DNA of 64,000 bases, taken from NCBI GenBank assembly GCA_964450435.1, contig CAYVCX010000007.1, positions 1 through 64,000 of the forward strand, read 5' to 3'. Below are positions 42,818 to 51,256 of the stretch, one piece after another. Each line of letters opens with the position of its first letter. Position 1 is the first letter of the stretch. A program made the position numbers and the translations under genes. The notes beneath the pieces were generated by a model. It searched no databases and was not told where the DNA came from. It worked only from the letters and a program-made list of their open reading frames with translations. Source of the stretch: SKLM01 sp964450435 (GTDB lineage: Bacteria > Chloroflexota > Anaerolineae > B4-G1).

Positions 42818-43512
42818 GCGACAACGTGCGTATGTCGATCCTCGAGCACCTGGACGAGCTGAGAGAGCGGCTGCTGAAGGCTGTCATCGCCGTGGGCGTC
42901 GGGGTGGTAGTCGGCACGTTGGTCACCCCACACTTGATGAGACTGCTGGTTGCCCCTCTCGGCGACCGGACGCCTATCGCCATCGCACCTACCGAATCCC
43001 CCATAGTGTTCTTCAGGATCTCCCTGATCGTCGGTCTGGTCGTCGCCATGCCCGTGATCGTCTACCAGCTCTTCCTGTTTGTGGCGCCGGGGCTGGAGCC
43101 GCGGGAGAAACGCTACATCTTGATCGGAGCCCCGGCTGCCGCCATCTGCTTCGCCGGCGGCGTCGTTTTCGCCGCGGTCGTCCTCATCCCGGCGGCGATT
43201 CCCTTTATGGACGTATTCTTCGGCGGCGTCGTCGAACAGCGTTACTCCATCGACCGGTACGTAGGCTTCGTCAGCACCATCCTCCTCTGGGCCGGGCTGG
43301 TGTTCGAGACCCCCCTCCTGATGTTCTTCGTGGCCAAGCTCGGCGTCGCCACACACGAGACCTTTGCCAAGGCCCGGCGCGGGGTCATCATCGGTGCCGC
43401 GGTGGTGGCAGCCGTAATCAGTCCCACCCACGACCCTTTCAACATGTTGCTCATCATGATACCTTTCCTGGTGCTGTACGAGCTTGGCATTTTGCTCGCC
43501 CGCTGGGCGTGA
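42814..43512 (+). CDS. tatC: Sec-independent protein translocase TatC
   Basis: The six-helix receptor for twin-arginine signals. The 232 residues show the N-terminal signature MSILEHLDELRERLLKAV with the conserved Glu in the cytoplasmic segment. PVIVYQLFLFVAPGLEPREK lies after helix 2, FETPLLMFFVAKLG is in helix 4-5, and VVAAVISPTHDPFNMLLIMI near the end is canonical. The ATGA overlap with tatB makes the pair coupled. Confidence 0.96.
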   Translation: MSDNVRMSILEHLDELRERLLKAVIAVGVGVVVGTLVTPHLMRLLVAPLGDRTPIAIAPTESPIVFFRISLIVGLVVAMPVIVYQLFLFVAPGLEPREKRYILIGAPAAAICFAGGVVFAAVVLIPAAIPFMDVFFGGVVEQRYSIDRYVGFVSTILLWAGLVFETPLLMFFVAKLGVATHETFAKARRGVIIGAAVVAAVISPTHDPFNMLLIMIPFLVLYELGILLARWA

Positions 43513-43678
43513 CCGGGCAAGCCCGATCCCAGCGAGTGTGGCAGCAAGCACCTGATCGAGCATCCCTTCAGGCGCCCAGAGATCAACCAAAGGGCAACTG
43601 TATCGACGAGGGGTCCTACACAGAGTTCTGCTCGCTACGGAGAGCCAGACCGGCAGGCTTCGACGTCGTCCGGCGAGA

Positions 43679-43752
43679 TACCCCAGGCAGGACTTGAACC
43701 TGCAGCCCTCGGATTAGAAGTCCGATGCTCTATCCAGTTGAGCTACTGGGGC
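43679..43752 (-). tRNA. tRNA-Arg (anticodon TCT)
   Basis: A 74-nt cloverleaf on the minus strand. Acceptor GCCCCAG pairs with CTGGGGT (G-U at the end), D-stem GCTC/GAGC, anticodon stem TCGGA/TCCGA with loop CTTCTAA (anticodon TCT), T-stem GCAGG/CCTGC with TTCAAGT. Discriminator A; the 3' CCA is not encoded. It reads AGA codons. Confidence 0.96.
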
Positions 43753-43762
43753 TTCAATCGTG

Positions 43763-43791
43763 ATTCTAACCCGAGGAGGGACTGCTGTCAA
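43763..43791 (-). promoter_or_regulatory. tRNA-Arg promoter
   Basis: Consensus TTGACA (43786-43791), a 17-bp spacer and TAGAAT (43763-43768), about 10 bases before the mature tRNA 5' end. Confidence 0.75.
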
Positions 43792-43843
43792 GCAATCGAT
43801 CTCGCAGCAACCCCGCCGTGTGCTGGCTAATTATGCCCAACCA

Positions 43844-43880
43844 TGAAACAAGAAAGCGCCACGACAATCATCGTGACGCT
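43844..43880 (-). terminator. rho-independent terminator of the two-gene module
   Basis: On the minus strand AGCGTCACGA (43871-43880) pairs over a 6-nt loop with TCGTGGCGCT (43855-43864), with one G-U pair. TTTCTTGTTTC follows. It ends the 44-46 kb unit before the tRNA promoter. Confidence 0.8.
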
Positions 43881-43903
43881 CCAACGGCTCCCTAAAAGGC
43901 TTT

Positions 43904-44350
43904 CTACCGAGCGGGCCGAATTCCTTTGTAAACCCGAAGCCCGCCCAAAGTACGCAAGATCCTCTCCGGATACCTGCCGGTGATGGCACCCAGCTCCTTC
44001 GGCGTCAGGGGCTTGTTTCCTCTGGCGAGGAAGACGCGAAATACCGCGTCAACCAAGGGCAGACTGTCCGTGATGTAGTCCGGCTGTTGACTGCAGTGAA
44101 TGTGCAAGACATGCTGCAGCCCGTTCACACGTCGCACTTCACCGGTTCTCTCATCAACCCAGTCGATCTTCTCCTCAGCGGCAAACTCTCGGCCAAAGGC
44201 CTGTCTGTGCTCCTTGCATAAGTGAGATCTCAGCTCCACGCCGATATCCAGGCCTCTACCCTCCCACCAATCGTAGTCGATGTGAAAAGGGGTATCAAGG
44301 GTCGGTCTGACCAACTCTCGCAGCGATGTAGGGATTGTCATCTCAGCCAT
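43904..44350 (-). CDS. unrecognised 148-residue protein, winged-helix-like C-terminus
   Basis: No family recognised with certainty. The N-terminal two thirds contain an acidic/aromatic segment (FHIDYDWWEGRGLDIGVELR) and a Cys-His region (HLCKEHRQAFG, HVLHIHCSQQPDYITD). The C-terminal third (LPLVDAVFRVFLARGNKPL, then PKELGAITGRYPERILRTL) resembles a winged-helix DNA/RNA-binding fold. It starts 9 bases after the stop of the 526-residue gene and ends before a strong terminator, so the two make a self-contained transcription unit. Confidence 0.75.
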   Translation of the reverse strand: MAEMTIPTSLRELVRPTLDTPFHIDYDWWEGRGLDIGVELRSHLCKEHRQAFGREFAAEEKIDWVDERTGEVRRVNGLQHVLHIHCSQQPDYITDSLPLVDAVFRVFLARGNKPLTPKELGAITGRYPERILRTLGGLRVYKGIRPAR

Positions 44351-44359
44351 AAATCGAAC

Positions 44360-45940
44360 CTATGCTCCACCGGGCGCCGCGTGCAAGACCCAGTAATTGT
44401 CGCCCACCGGGGCATACCGGTCGCTCGTGACCAATGCCTCGAGCAGAGGTCCGGGCGGCGTGCGCCTGAGGACGTTGACCGCGCTGTACAGCGTGGCAGC
44501 GTGGACATTGCCCTGAGGGCTGAGCTTGACCAGCTCGGGAAACACATCCCCGACGATCTCTGGCAGCGAAAGGTCCTGCTTCGCCACACGCTTCCACAGC
44601 TTCTCCAACCCCTGGAGGTCGGCGGCCCCCATCACCATGAGCTCGTCGTAGTCGCAGGCAATGTCCTCCTTGTGCATCTCAAAGGCCAGCCTGTTTTCTC
44701 TCGGCATCGCTACGCGGATCCACTCTCTCCTGGAACGGCGCTTACGGGGTCTGATGATGAACTCACCCGCTCCTTCACCCTGGGAGACCTCCAGGTAGGC
44801 CCCTACCGGGATGTTGTTGTCCCGGTACCACTCCTCCAGCCCGTAGACGTAGCGTTCGTCCTGTACGACCCATCCGGGCATCTCCTCGCCAGTGTCGCCG
44901 TCGACAAAAGTGAGATAGATACGCTCAGTGATCCCAGACGGAAACACCTGTGACGAGCGACTGGAAAGCGGAAGGGTACCGGACCTCCAGTGCGGATAAA
45001 TGAGCACGATCTGCACCGGCTCCGATACCTCTTCCGGAGATTCAAGATCAGACCATTCATCGTCAAGCTGCCGCTCCAACGACCTCATCTCGCTGGTGAG
45101 CAGCGGCGGTTCGTACTCCAACGGCTCATAATCGAGGTAGATGGGGGTGCGTCGAATCGCCTCCGGTTCGAGTCGCTTGAGGTACCACAGTACCTCTCCT
45201 GCCGGGCCAACCTCATCGAACCGCTCGTCCTGCTGGAGAGCATAATTCAGCGAGAAGATGCGGAGCTGGGGCGAGATCTCTGCAGGCAACTCGACATCGC
45301 CAAGAAGAGCCTCTGTTGGCAGCGGACCGCCGCCTGCCACGTCAAGCACCGCCTCTGCCAGGTTCAGATGGCCCGTATGCACCTCGACGAGCAGGTCTCT
45401 GCGGAACCACTTGTCGGCCAGACGGACGAAATCCGGCTCTGACTCGAGGCGCTCCTCAAGCCGGTCAGCCAGCACGGGCGCGTAGAGGGAGGCCAGCTGC
45501 TCAGGGGTGCGCAATTCCTCGGCATCGGGGACGCCCGAAGCTGCCTCGTTGAGAAGGTGTCCATCTTCAAACTCGGCCGCGAATTCTCGCTCTTCTCCCT
45601 CTTCGAACTTAACCTTGATCACCTTGAATGGCTCATGCTCAGGGTTGTGACCGGGACGCACATTGACGACTTCACCCGAGCGGTAATCAAGCACAGGGAA
45701 AACCACTCGCTCTCCAACCTCATAGCTGTCCTTGGGGCGGTAAGGGGTCCCTTTCGAGAGGGCACGCTCTATGAGTGCCTCCTCCTGGCGAGCGTGGTGC
45801 GAAACCAATGCACGACTCAGCTCTTTCGTGGAGCGGGGAAGCTCGTCCTCAACCAGCAACGTGCTCAGGTACTGAAGATCTTCAGAAGTAACGGCGTAGT
45901 CGTCCCAATAGTCCGAACGCTGGGTCTTCCTTCGAATCAA
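44360..45940 (-). CDS. unrecognised 526-residue protein with helix-turn-helix-like ends
   Basis: The N-terminus (TSEDLQYLSTLLVEDELPRS, then TKELSRALVSHHA) looks like a helical nucleic-acid-binding segment. A beta-rich domain follows (YEVGERVVFPVLDYRSGEVV). A central helical part and a second beta domain come next (RIYLTFVDGDTGEEMPGW; VGAYLEVSQGEGAGEFIIRP followed by basic KRRSRREW). The C-terminus (HAATLYSAVNVLRRTPPGPL) resembles HARE-HTH/winged-helix folds. No nuclease, ATPase or methylase motif is visible. The start is TTG 45940 with GGAGG ten bases upstream. Strong promoter (45985-46012). Function unknown; a role in transcription or DNA binding is inference. Confidence 0.75.
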   Translation of the reverse strand: MIRRKTQRSDYWDDYAVTSEDLQYLSTLLVEDELPRSTKELSRALVSHHARQEEALIERALSKGTPYRPKDSYEVGERVVFPVLDYRSGEVVNVRPGHNPEHEPFKVIKVKFEEGEEREFAAEFEDGHLLNEAASGVPDAEELRTPEQLASLYAPVLADRLEERLESEPDFVRLADKWFRRDLLVEVHTGHLNLAEAVLDVAGGGPLPTEALLGDVELPAEISPQLRIFSLNYALQQDERFDEVGPAGEVLWYLKRLEPEAIRRTPIYLDYEPLEYEPPLLTSEMRSLERQLDDEWSDLESPEEVSEPVQIVLIYPHWRSGTLPLSSRSSQVFPSGITERIYLTFVDGDTGEEMPGWVVQDERYVYGLEEWYRDNNIPVGAYLEVSQGEGAGEFIIRPRKRRSRREWIRVAMPRENRLAFEMHKEDIACDYDELMVMGAADLQGLEKLWKRVAKQDLSLPEIVGDVFPELVKLSPQGNVHAATLYSAVNVLRRTPPGPLLEALVTSDRYAPVGDNYWVLHAAPGGA

Positions 45941-45984
45941 CTCGCTATGTCCTCCATGGGGTTCATCTCAACACACGGGCGAGG

Positions 45985-46012
45985 ATTATACCAGCTTCAA
46001 GCTATTTGACAA
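45985..46012 (-). promoter_or_regulatory. promoter of the unknown two-gene module
   Basis: TTGTCA (46007-46012), a 16-bp spacer and consensus TATAAT (45985-45990). The same T-rich word read on the plus strand is TTGACA (46006-46011), so a divergent -35 may be shared with the DUF2007 gene, although its -10 (CACACT) is weak. Confidence 0.7.
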
Positions 46013-46058
46013 ATGCGTCTGTTTGGGACACACTACTGACAAGCGAAGGAGGTCACCA

Positions 46059-46292
46059 GTGAAGCGGAAGACGTCGCGCTTCTCGAATTTGACAAGGATA
46101 CACACAGCCGCAGGTCTCATCAGAGCCCAGGTGATCAAGGCCAAACTCGAAGCGGCGGGTATCCCAGCGCTGCTGGACTATGAAAGCGTTGGACCAGTCA
46201 TCGGGATCACTGTGGATGGCATCGGAGCAGTGCGGGTCCTGGTGCCAAAACAGCACGCTGAGGAGGCGAGAGCCTTGATCGCGGAAGAATAG
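46059..46292 (+). CDS. DUF2007 domain protein
   Basis: A 77-residue protein of the putative signal-transducing/protein-binding DUF2007 family: LIRAQVIKAKLEAAGIPALL, then VRVLVPKQHAEEARALI. GTG 46059 is preceded by AAGGAGGTCACCA, which decides the start over 46023. No partner is implied by its position other than a shared divergent promoter region. Confidence 0.85.
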   Translation: MKRKTSRFSNLTRIHTAAGLIRAQVIKAKLEAAGIPALLDYESVGPVIGITVDGIGAVRVLVPKQHAEEARALIAEE

Positions 46293-46385
46293 GACGGGGC
46301 AAAGGCGGGTCCCTGGCTCGGGTCGAGGCTGCCCGGGACATCACGGGGAGGAAGCTTGCTGCCGAGGGCGAGGGCACTTCAGCCC

Positions 46386-46772
46386 CTACTGGGCTGAGAG
46401 CACCCCGACGCGAGCCAGAAGCTCGGAGAGTTCAATCGGTTTGGAGAGATAGTCGTTCGCCCCTGCCCCCAGAGCTTCGGTACGGATCTGCGCATTGTTC
46501 TCAGCAGCGATGGCTAACACGGGCAAGCGTGCAAGGCGCTTCTCGGCGCGGATCCGCCCGAGAAGCGTCAAGCCGTCCAAACCAGGGATGTTCAGATCGA
46601 GGAGCAGCAGGTCCGGGATGGGACCCTTGCCCCTTGCTCCGGCCACCAGGCGTTTCCAACCCGTTTCGCCATCACCACAGGCCTCTACCCGGTATCCTTG
46701 GCTGGACAGAATGCTGTCCAGGGTACTGACGACCGCTGAGCTGTCATCAAGGATCAAGATGTGGGTGCGCAC
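46386..46772 (-). CDS. single-domain response regulator (CheY-like)
   Basis: 128 residues, a stand-alone receiver with no output domain. Strand 1 HILILDDSS gives the acidic pair, DLLLLDLNIPGLDG the phospho-Asp, LAIAAEN the Ser/Thr-equivalent position (Ala here), and GANDYLSKPIELSEL the conserved Lys. GTG 46772 has GGAGG just upstream. No kinase is adjacent; a diffusible phospho-relay partner is expected. Confidence 0.9.
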   Translation of the reverse strand: MRTHILILDDSSAVVSTLDSILSSQGYRVEACGDGETGWKRLVAGARGKGPIPDLLLLDLNIPGLDGLTLLGRIRAEKRLARLPVLAIAAENNAQIRTEALGAGANDYLSKPIELSELLARVGVLSAQ

Positions 46773-47060
46773 TGCCCCTCCGATATGAGCCCCTCGCAAC
46801 GGACCGAGGCAAGAAGCACGGGGCGGATTCATTGGTGCTTGTCAGTGTGCTCAGTCGAACCCCTCAGTCACGCCTGGCAAGCCGTCGGGCACTTCAAGAC
46901 CGCCTATTCATCCTCCATCCCAGTGCGCAGCGCCAACGGTTCATGCATAGTGGCATTCCAAGAACCCGTCCGATGGATAGTGGGCGCCACCCGGCCCTGC
47001 GCTACAAACCCACGGCTGGATTGAAAGACACTAGAAGTCTATCAGGATACAGGAGAGGAA

Positions 47061-47612
47061 TCAAGGGGACCTTCGTACCATATCGGTATCGTCCTCGAAT
47101 TGCTCCAATCCGGGCAACTCGTCCAGGCTCTGAAGCCCAAAGTGCTGGAGAAATTCGGCCGTCGTCCCGTAGAGGAAGGGGCGCCCGACCCCATCGACCC
47201 GACCTACGCGGTCGATGAGCCCAGCGCTGAGAAGCGTGCGGAGAACGCTATCCGAGCCCACTCCGCGGATCCCCTCGATCTCGGGACGGGTGATGGGCTG
47301 GCGATAGGCAATGATCGCCAGAGCCTCCAACGCTGCCTGCGAGAGATGGACGCGGGCCTCCAGGCCGAGGAATCGCTCAATATGAGGCGCGGCCTCCGGC
47401 GCCGTTGTAAGCTGCACCCGACTGTCGATCCGCTGCAGTCGCAGTCCGCGCCCCTCGTAGTGCTCGACCAGGGCGTCCAGCGCCTGCTCGACCTGGCCCA
47501 AGGGAACGTCCAGCGCCTCCGCGAGACGATGAGCGGAGACCGGCTCTTCGGCCACGAAGAGCACGCTCTCCACTCGCGCTGTCACACCCAGCTGGTTGTT
47601 CTCGTTGCTCAC
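47061..47612 (-). CDS. scpB: segregation and condensation protein B
   Basis: ScpB is the winged-helix kleisin partner in the SMC-ScpA-ScpB complex. The 183 residues hold two winged helices: VESVLFVAEEPVSAHRLAEAL near the start, and ALEALAIIAYRQPITRPEIE, followed by RGVGSDSVLRTLL and GRPFLYGTTAEFLQHFGL. scpA is not upstream; the AmaP-like gene lies there instead. The smc gene itself is 30 kb away. Confidence 0.95.
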   Translation of the reverse strand: MSNENNQLGVTARVESVLFVAEEPVSAHRLAEALDVPLGQVEQALDALVEHYEGRGLRLQRIDSRVQLTTAPEAAPHIERFLGLEARVHLSQAALEALAIIAYRQPITRPEIEGIRGVGSDSVLRTLLSAGLIDRVGRVDGVGRPFLYGTTAEFLQHFGLQSLDELPGLEQFEDDTDMVRRSP

Positions 47613-47652
47613 AACGTCGCCACAACAGGCTGCCCTGCTTGTCGGTCGCCCC

Positions 47653-48255
47653 TCAGCTCAACTCCTCCGGTGAAGAAAACGGGGTCTCCGCTTGCTCTGT
47701 ATGTTCTGCACCAGGAGCTTGGCGGATAGTCTCGATATTCACCCTGGGCGGCCGGGCCAGCTTGAGGCCCATGCCCTCCTCCACCACGCGCCGAACCGTC
47801 TCAACAATCCGCTCGGCCTTGCCCGGTAGGCCTGTCTGCGCCGCAATCTGGGCATCGATCTCGACGGCGACACCTTTCCGCTTCGCCGACACCTTGGGCT
47901 TCGCCTTGAGCACCTCAGGAAGCTGGCTGATCTCAGCCTTCAGCTGATCGGCAACGGACGCAATGCTGAGCGTTACCTCACCGCCCGCCGCGTGCTCGAC
48001 ACTGATGGACTTGGGGGCAGGTTTTCCCACCTCGACGACGATGAGGAGAATAGCGACGATGTTCACGATGACGGCCAGGAGAATACCCAGCGGCAAGCGG
48101 ACCACGGGCCGTATCCGGGCCACCGAGTCCGCCAGCAGTCCAGCCTGCTCGCCGATGACACGTAGCGTAGGCAGTGGGACCACAAGGACAAAGGAACACA
48201 GGACCATTACGCCAAGCAGCAGAATCACGAGTACGACACGGTTGAGAGTATTCAT
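47653..48255 (-). CDS. AmaP/Asp23-like alkaline shock membrane protein
   Basis: 200 residues with two N-terminal membrane helices (VVLVILLLGVMVLCSFVLVV and LPLGILLAVIVNIVAILLIV). A cytoplasmic Asp23/Gls24-type alpha/beta domain follows (SIASVADQLKAEISQLPEVL, VAVEIDAQIAAQTGLPGKAE, VRRVVEEGMGLKL). In Firmicutes AmaP anchors Asp23 to the membrane under envelope stress; the same role is inferred. AAGGAGG precedes the ATG. scpB follows after 40 bases. Confidence 0.82.
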   Translation of the reverse strand: MNTLNRVVLVILLLGVMVLCSFVLVVPLPTLRVIGEQAGLLADSVARIRPVVRLPLGILLAVIVNIVAILLIVVEVGKPAPKSISVEHAAGGEVTLSIASVADQLKAEISQLPEVLKAKPKVSAKRKGVAVEIDAQIAAQTGLPGKAERIVETVRRVVEEGMGLKLARPPRVNIETIRQAPGAEHTEQAETPFSSPEELS

Positions 48256-48348
48256 CGTCTTGCCTCCTTGCGTACGATAGAAAGCGGTACCCTCCGTCAG
48301 AACACGCCACAGCCCGGGGGACCGACGAACCGGCTAAGGATGCATTCT

Positions 48349-48377
48349 ATTATAGCATCGCCCCTCCGTTTTGGCAA
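48349..48377 (-). promoter_or_regulatory. promoter of the AmaP-like-scpB unit
   Basis: TTGCCA (48372-48377), a 17-bp spacer and consensus TATAAT (48349-48354) with TG-c before it. Confidence 0.7.
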
Positions 48378-48385
48378 TATACTGC

Positions 48386-51256
48386 TCACGACGAGCGGCG
48401 AAAGATGAGGCCAGGTGCCAGCACGACGAGAGCGAGCCCGACAGCGCTGAGGACGCCCCCTGCCGCCTGGCTGCGCGGCCGAAAGGCAAAGACGATGCGG
48501 TGCGGCCCTGGCCCCAGAGGAACGGCACGGAAGAGGAGGTCAGCGCGACAGATGGCGGCGGGTTCGCCGTCGACCTTCACCTGCCAACCGGGATACCAGG
48601 CATCAGTCAGGACCAGGTAGCCCGGTCCGGCCAGGTGCGCCTCGACGGTAATCCGTTCCGGTTGGTAGTCGATGATGCTGGCATCCATCAACGGGGCTTC
48701 ATTCGGATCACCGGCCGAATCGGCACCGGAAGCCCGTTCGATATTCTCAACGCGGCACGCGTGATGATCGGCGTGCAGCAGCACTTCCGAGGTCGGGTCG
48801 AAGGTGGAATCGCCCATCGCCTCCAGAGCTGCCTGGTCGCTATGGACCGCCCGGGCGAAAGGGACGACGAAAGCTCTCGGCAGCGTGTCGAGTATCTCAT
48901 AGACCTTGACGTCGCCCGAGTGGACCAGGCGAAAGCGGCCTCGATCAGACACGACGAGCGGCTGGAAACTCCCGGTGCGCTCGTCGAGCAAGCTCACCCC
49001 CTGGACGACCCACCTTCCCTCCGGAAGAGTGGCCCTGAAGCTGACGCTGAGCAGTTCCGCAGGCTCCGACCAGCGGAGTCGAGCCGCCGGAGGGGCCCCT
49101 ACCGCCCCGTCCAGAACCTCATAAGACGCCTCCTCGCCTGCACGGAGCTCAAAGGCGCGGTCCTTTCCGTCTTCGAACTCCAGCGTGACCACGCCCACCG
49201 GAGCACCATCGGGCAGCCCATCGGCTCCCTCCAGGTGAGATACCAGCCCCAACGTCGTCGCCTGGAACTGAGGAACGTGAGCTACCTGAGCCTGCTGTCC
49301 AGCAGACAAGCTCGCCCCGTGTTGGAGATCATAGAATACGTCATCGATCCAGGCATCCCGCAGCTTGTCCGTTATCAGGTAGCGCACGTTGAACAAGCTC
49401 AACCAACGCCCGTCGGGAACCACGGCGAGGTTCTCCCGCAGCCGACCATCTATGGAGACACTCGCCGGCGGCAGGAAGAGGCGCTGGAGGGTGACATAAT
49501 GCTCCAGCGGGAGCACGCCGCCGTCGTAGCCGTCCACGGCCGGGACACGGAAGGCGAGGGGCAGGTTCGGGCTGGCAATCTCTTTCTGTTTGGTAGCGAT
49601 GATAAACTCGTAGAGCTGGTCATCGGTGAGCTGGGGCCCGTAGATCGTGTTCAGCAACGACAGATCGCCTGGGTCGAAGGTGGTATCGGACATACTTAGA
49701 AATCGCCCTCCCGGCCCTGCATCACGCCGCCCAGCGTCCACCAGGTGCGCCAAGGCCGGACGCAAGCTGGTGAACGCCTGAGCGGCAGTGGCACGAGCCA
49801 GAGGAAGGGCGCTGGCTGCTAGATAGAGCTCTCCAATCAACAGGGCCAGCAGGGCACACGTCGTCAGGCGGGGGGCTCGCGGAGCACCCACAAGCATTCC
49901 AGCCACCATCAGCAGCAGAACGAACCAGGCGCCGATATCGAGCCACCGCAGACCAGTTCCTCCAGCCCGAGCCATAGGTCCGACGGCCCAGAGGACCAGG
50001 GCGGTAACAGAGACAGCGACCGCCAGAACGGTGCGCGTTCCAGTGCGTTCTCCCTGCCAGATCCCTTGAACGGCGCGGCCGGCGAGGGCGGCGACAGCAA
50101 TGGCGTACAGCGCCAACCAGCGAGCCGGCACGCGGAAGTGGGCGAAGCCCGGAACGAAGCGCGCCAGGAGGAGGTAGACCGGATTGTAGACACCAAGAGC
50201 GAAGAGAAGGCCCAGGGAAGTGAGGAGCAAGACTCCCAGGCCGGTCGATGGCGAGGGAAACGCTCCGCCCGCACGGCTCTCGCGGCGGTCACGGATGACC
50301 GCCGCGAGTCCAACGACGGCCAAGGCCAGCCCAGCCACACCGACATATGCCACGTGCTCAATATGATCCGGAGGGACGGAATCCACGAAGCGGGGCAGAA
50401 GAGCCCGCCCGACGTAGAAGGGAGAGAGGGAGAACGAGACCCTCTCCTTCAGCGGCAGCCCGCGAGCGCGCACTGAGTGCCGCGAGAGCTCCCAGGTTGG
50501 GACAATCTGCACCCCGGCGAGGGCAATGCCTGTTCCCGCCGTGGTCGCCAGGAGCGCGGCACGCCGGAGCAGGGGCCGCCACTCGTCGTGCCGGAGCACC
50601 ACTTCAAGGACCGGTCCCAGTCCGTAGATGGCCAATCCCACCAGGCATACAAACGCCGCCTGGGTGTGCCCGGCGAGCAATACCAGTGCGATGAGGATCG
50701 AAAGACCGAGAAAGGCCGCCCGGCGATGAGACGCCCGAAATCGCGGATCGGAGACGCGATCGTACAGAGCCAGCATCAAGGGCAGCCACGCCAATCCCTG
50801 AAGCTGGTTGACGTGCTCAATCTGGGCGCCCAAGTAGCCACCCAGGGCGAAAATGGCCCCAAGACCCCAGGCCGCGACGCGTTCGAGGTTCAGCGACATC
50901 CGCCCCCACACGTAGGCATTGAGGGCAGCCAAGGAGAGATGAAGGACCACGGTCAGATGGACGGATCGGTGAGCCGGGAAGGCGAGCCACAGCAGCCAGT
51001 TGACGGGGTAGAAGAAGCCCATTTGGCTGTTGGCGAGGAAGGGCACGCCCATGAACAGGAAAGGATTCCATAGGGGAAGCCGTCCCGCGCGAATCGCCCG
51101 CGTTGCCTCGGCCCAATAGGGGTAGAAATAGGTGAAGACGTCGCCGCCAGCCAGCACACGGCCGGCAAGGCCGATGCGCCAGGTGAAGATGATCACCAGG
51201 ACCCAGAGAAGGGCAACGGCCAGGACGTCCCACAGGAAGCTCCTGTACCGGTCCAT
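48386..51256 (-). CDS. YfhO family membrane protein
   Basis: 956 residues with about a dozen membrane helices in the first 520 and a large outer domain after that. The first periplasmic loop has GGDVFTYFYPYWAEATRA and PLWNPFLFMGVPFLANSQMG, the typical YfhO/GT-C-like loop. The last helix (GGVLSAVGLALVVLAPGLIF) ends near the C-terminus. YfhO in Bacilli glycosylates lipoteichoic acid using undecaprenyl-linked sugar; a similar envelope glycosyltransfer is inferred. It shares one base (TGATG) with the upstream PMT-like gene. Confidence 0.88.
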   Translation of the reverse strand: MDRYRSFLWDVLAVALLWVLVIIFTWRIGLAGRVLAGGDVFTYFYPYWAEATRAIRAGRLPLWNPFLFMGVPFLANSQMGFFYPVNWLLWLAFPAHRSVHLTVVLHLSLAALNAYVWGRMSLNLERVAAWGLGAIFALGGYLGAQIEHVNQLQGLAWLPLMLALYDRVSDPRFRASHRRAAFLGLSILIALVLLAGHTQAAFVCLVGLAIYGLGPVLEVVLRHDEWRPLLRRAALLATTAGTGIALAGVQIVPTWELSRHSVRARGLPLKERVSFSLSPFYVGRALLPRFVDSVPPDHIEHVAYVGVAGLALAVVGLAAVIRDRRESRAGGAFPSPSTGLGVLLLTSLGLLFALGVYNPVYLLLARFVPGFAHFRVPARWLALYAIAVAALAGRAVQGIWQGERTGTRTVLAVAVSVTALVLWAVGPMARAGGTGLRWLDIGAWFVLLLMVAGMLVGAPRAPRLTTCALLALLIGELYLAASALPLARATAAQAFTSLRPALAHLVDAGRRDAGPGGRFLSMSDTTFDPGDLSLLNTIYGPQLTDDQLYEFIIATKQKEIASPNLPLAFRVPAVDGYDGGVLPLEHYVTLQRLFLPPASVSIDGRLRENLAVVPDGRWLSLFNVRYLITDKLRDAWIDDVFYDLQHGASLSAGQQAQVAHVPQFQATTLGLVSHLEGADGLPDGAPVGVVTLEFEDGKDRAFELRAGEEASYEVLDGAVGAPPAARLRWSEPAELLSVSFRATLPEGRWVVQGVSLLDERTGSFQPLVVSDRGRFRLVHSGDVKVYEILDTLPRAFVVPFARAVHSDQAALEAMGDSTFDPTSEVLLHADHHACRVENIERASGADSAGDPNEAPLMDASIIDYQPERITVEAHLAGPGYLVLTDAWYPGWQVKVDGEPAAICRADLLFRAVPLGPGPHRIVFAFRPRSQAAGGVLSAVGLALVVLAPGLIFRRSS

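Noticed and set aside
42121..43590. 489-codon minus-strand ORF antisense to tatB-tatC
   Set aside because: Shadow of the GC-rich tatC codons with His/Gly/Arg-rich nonsense composition.
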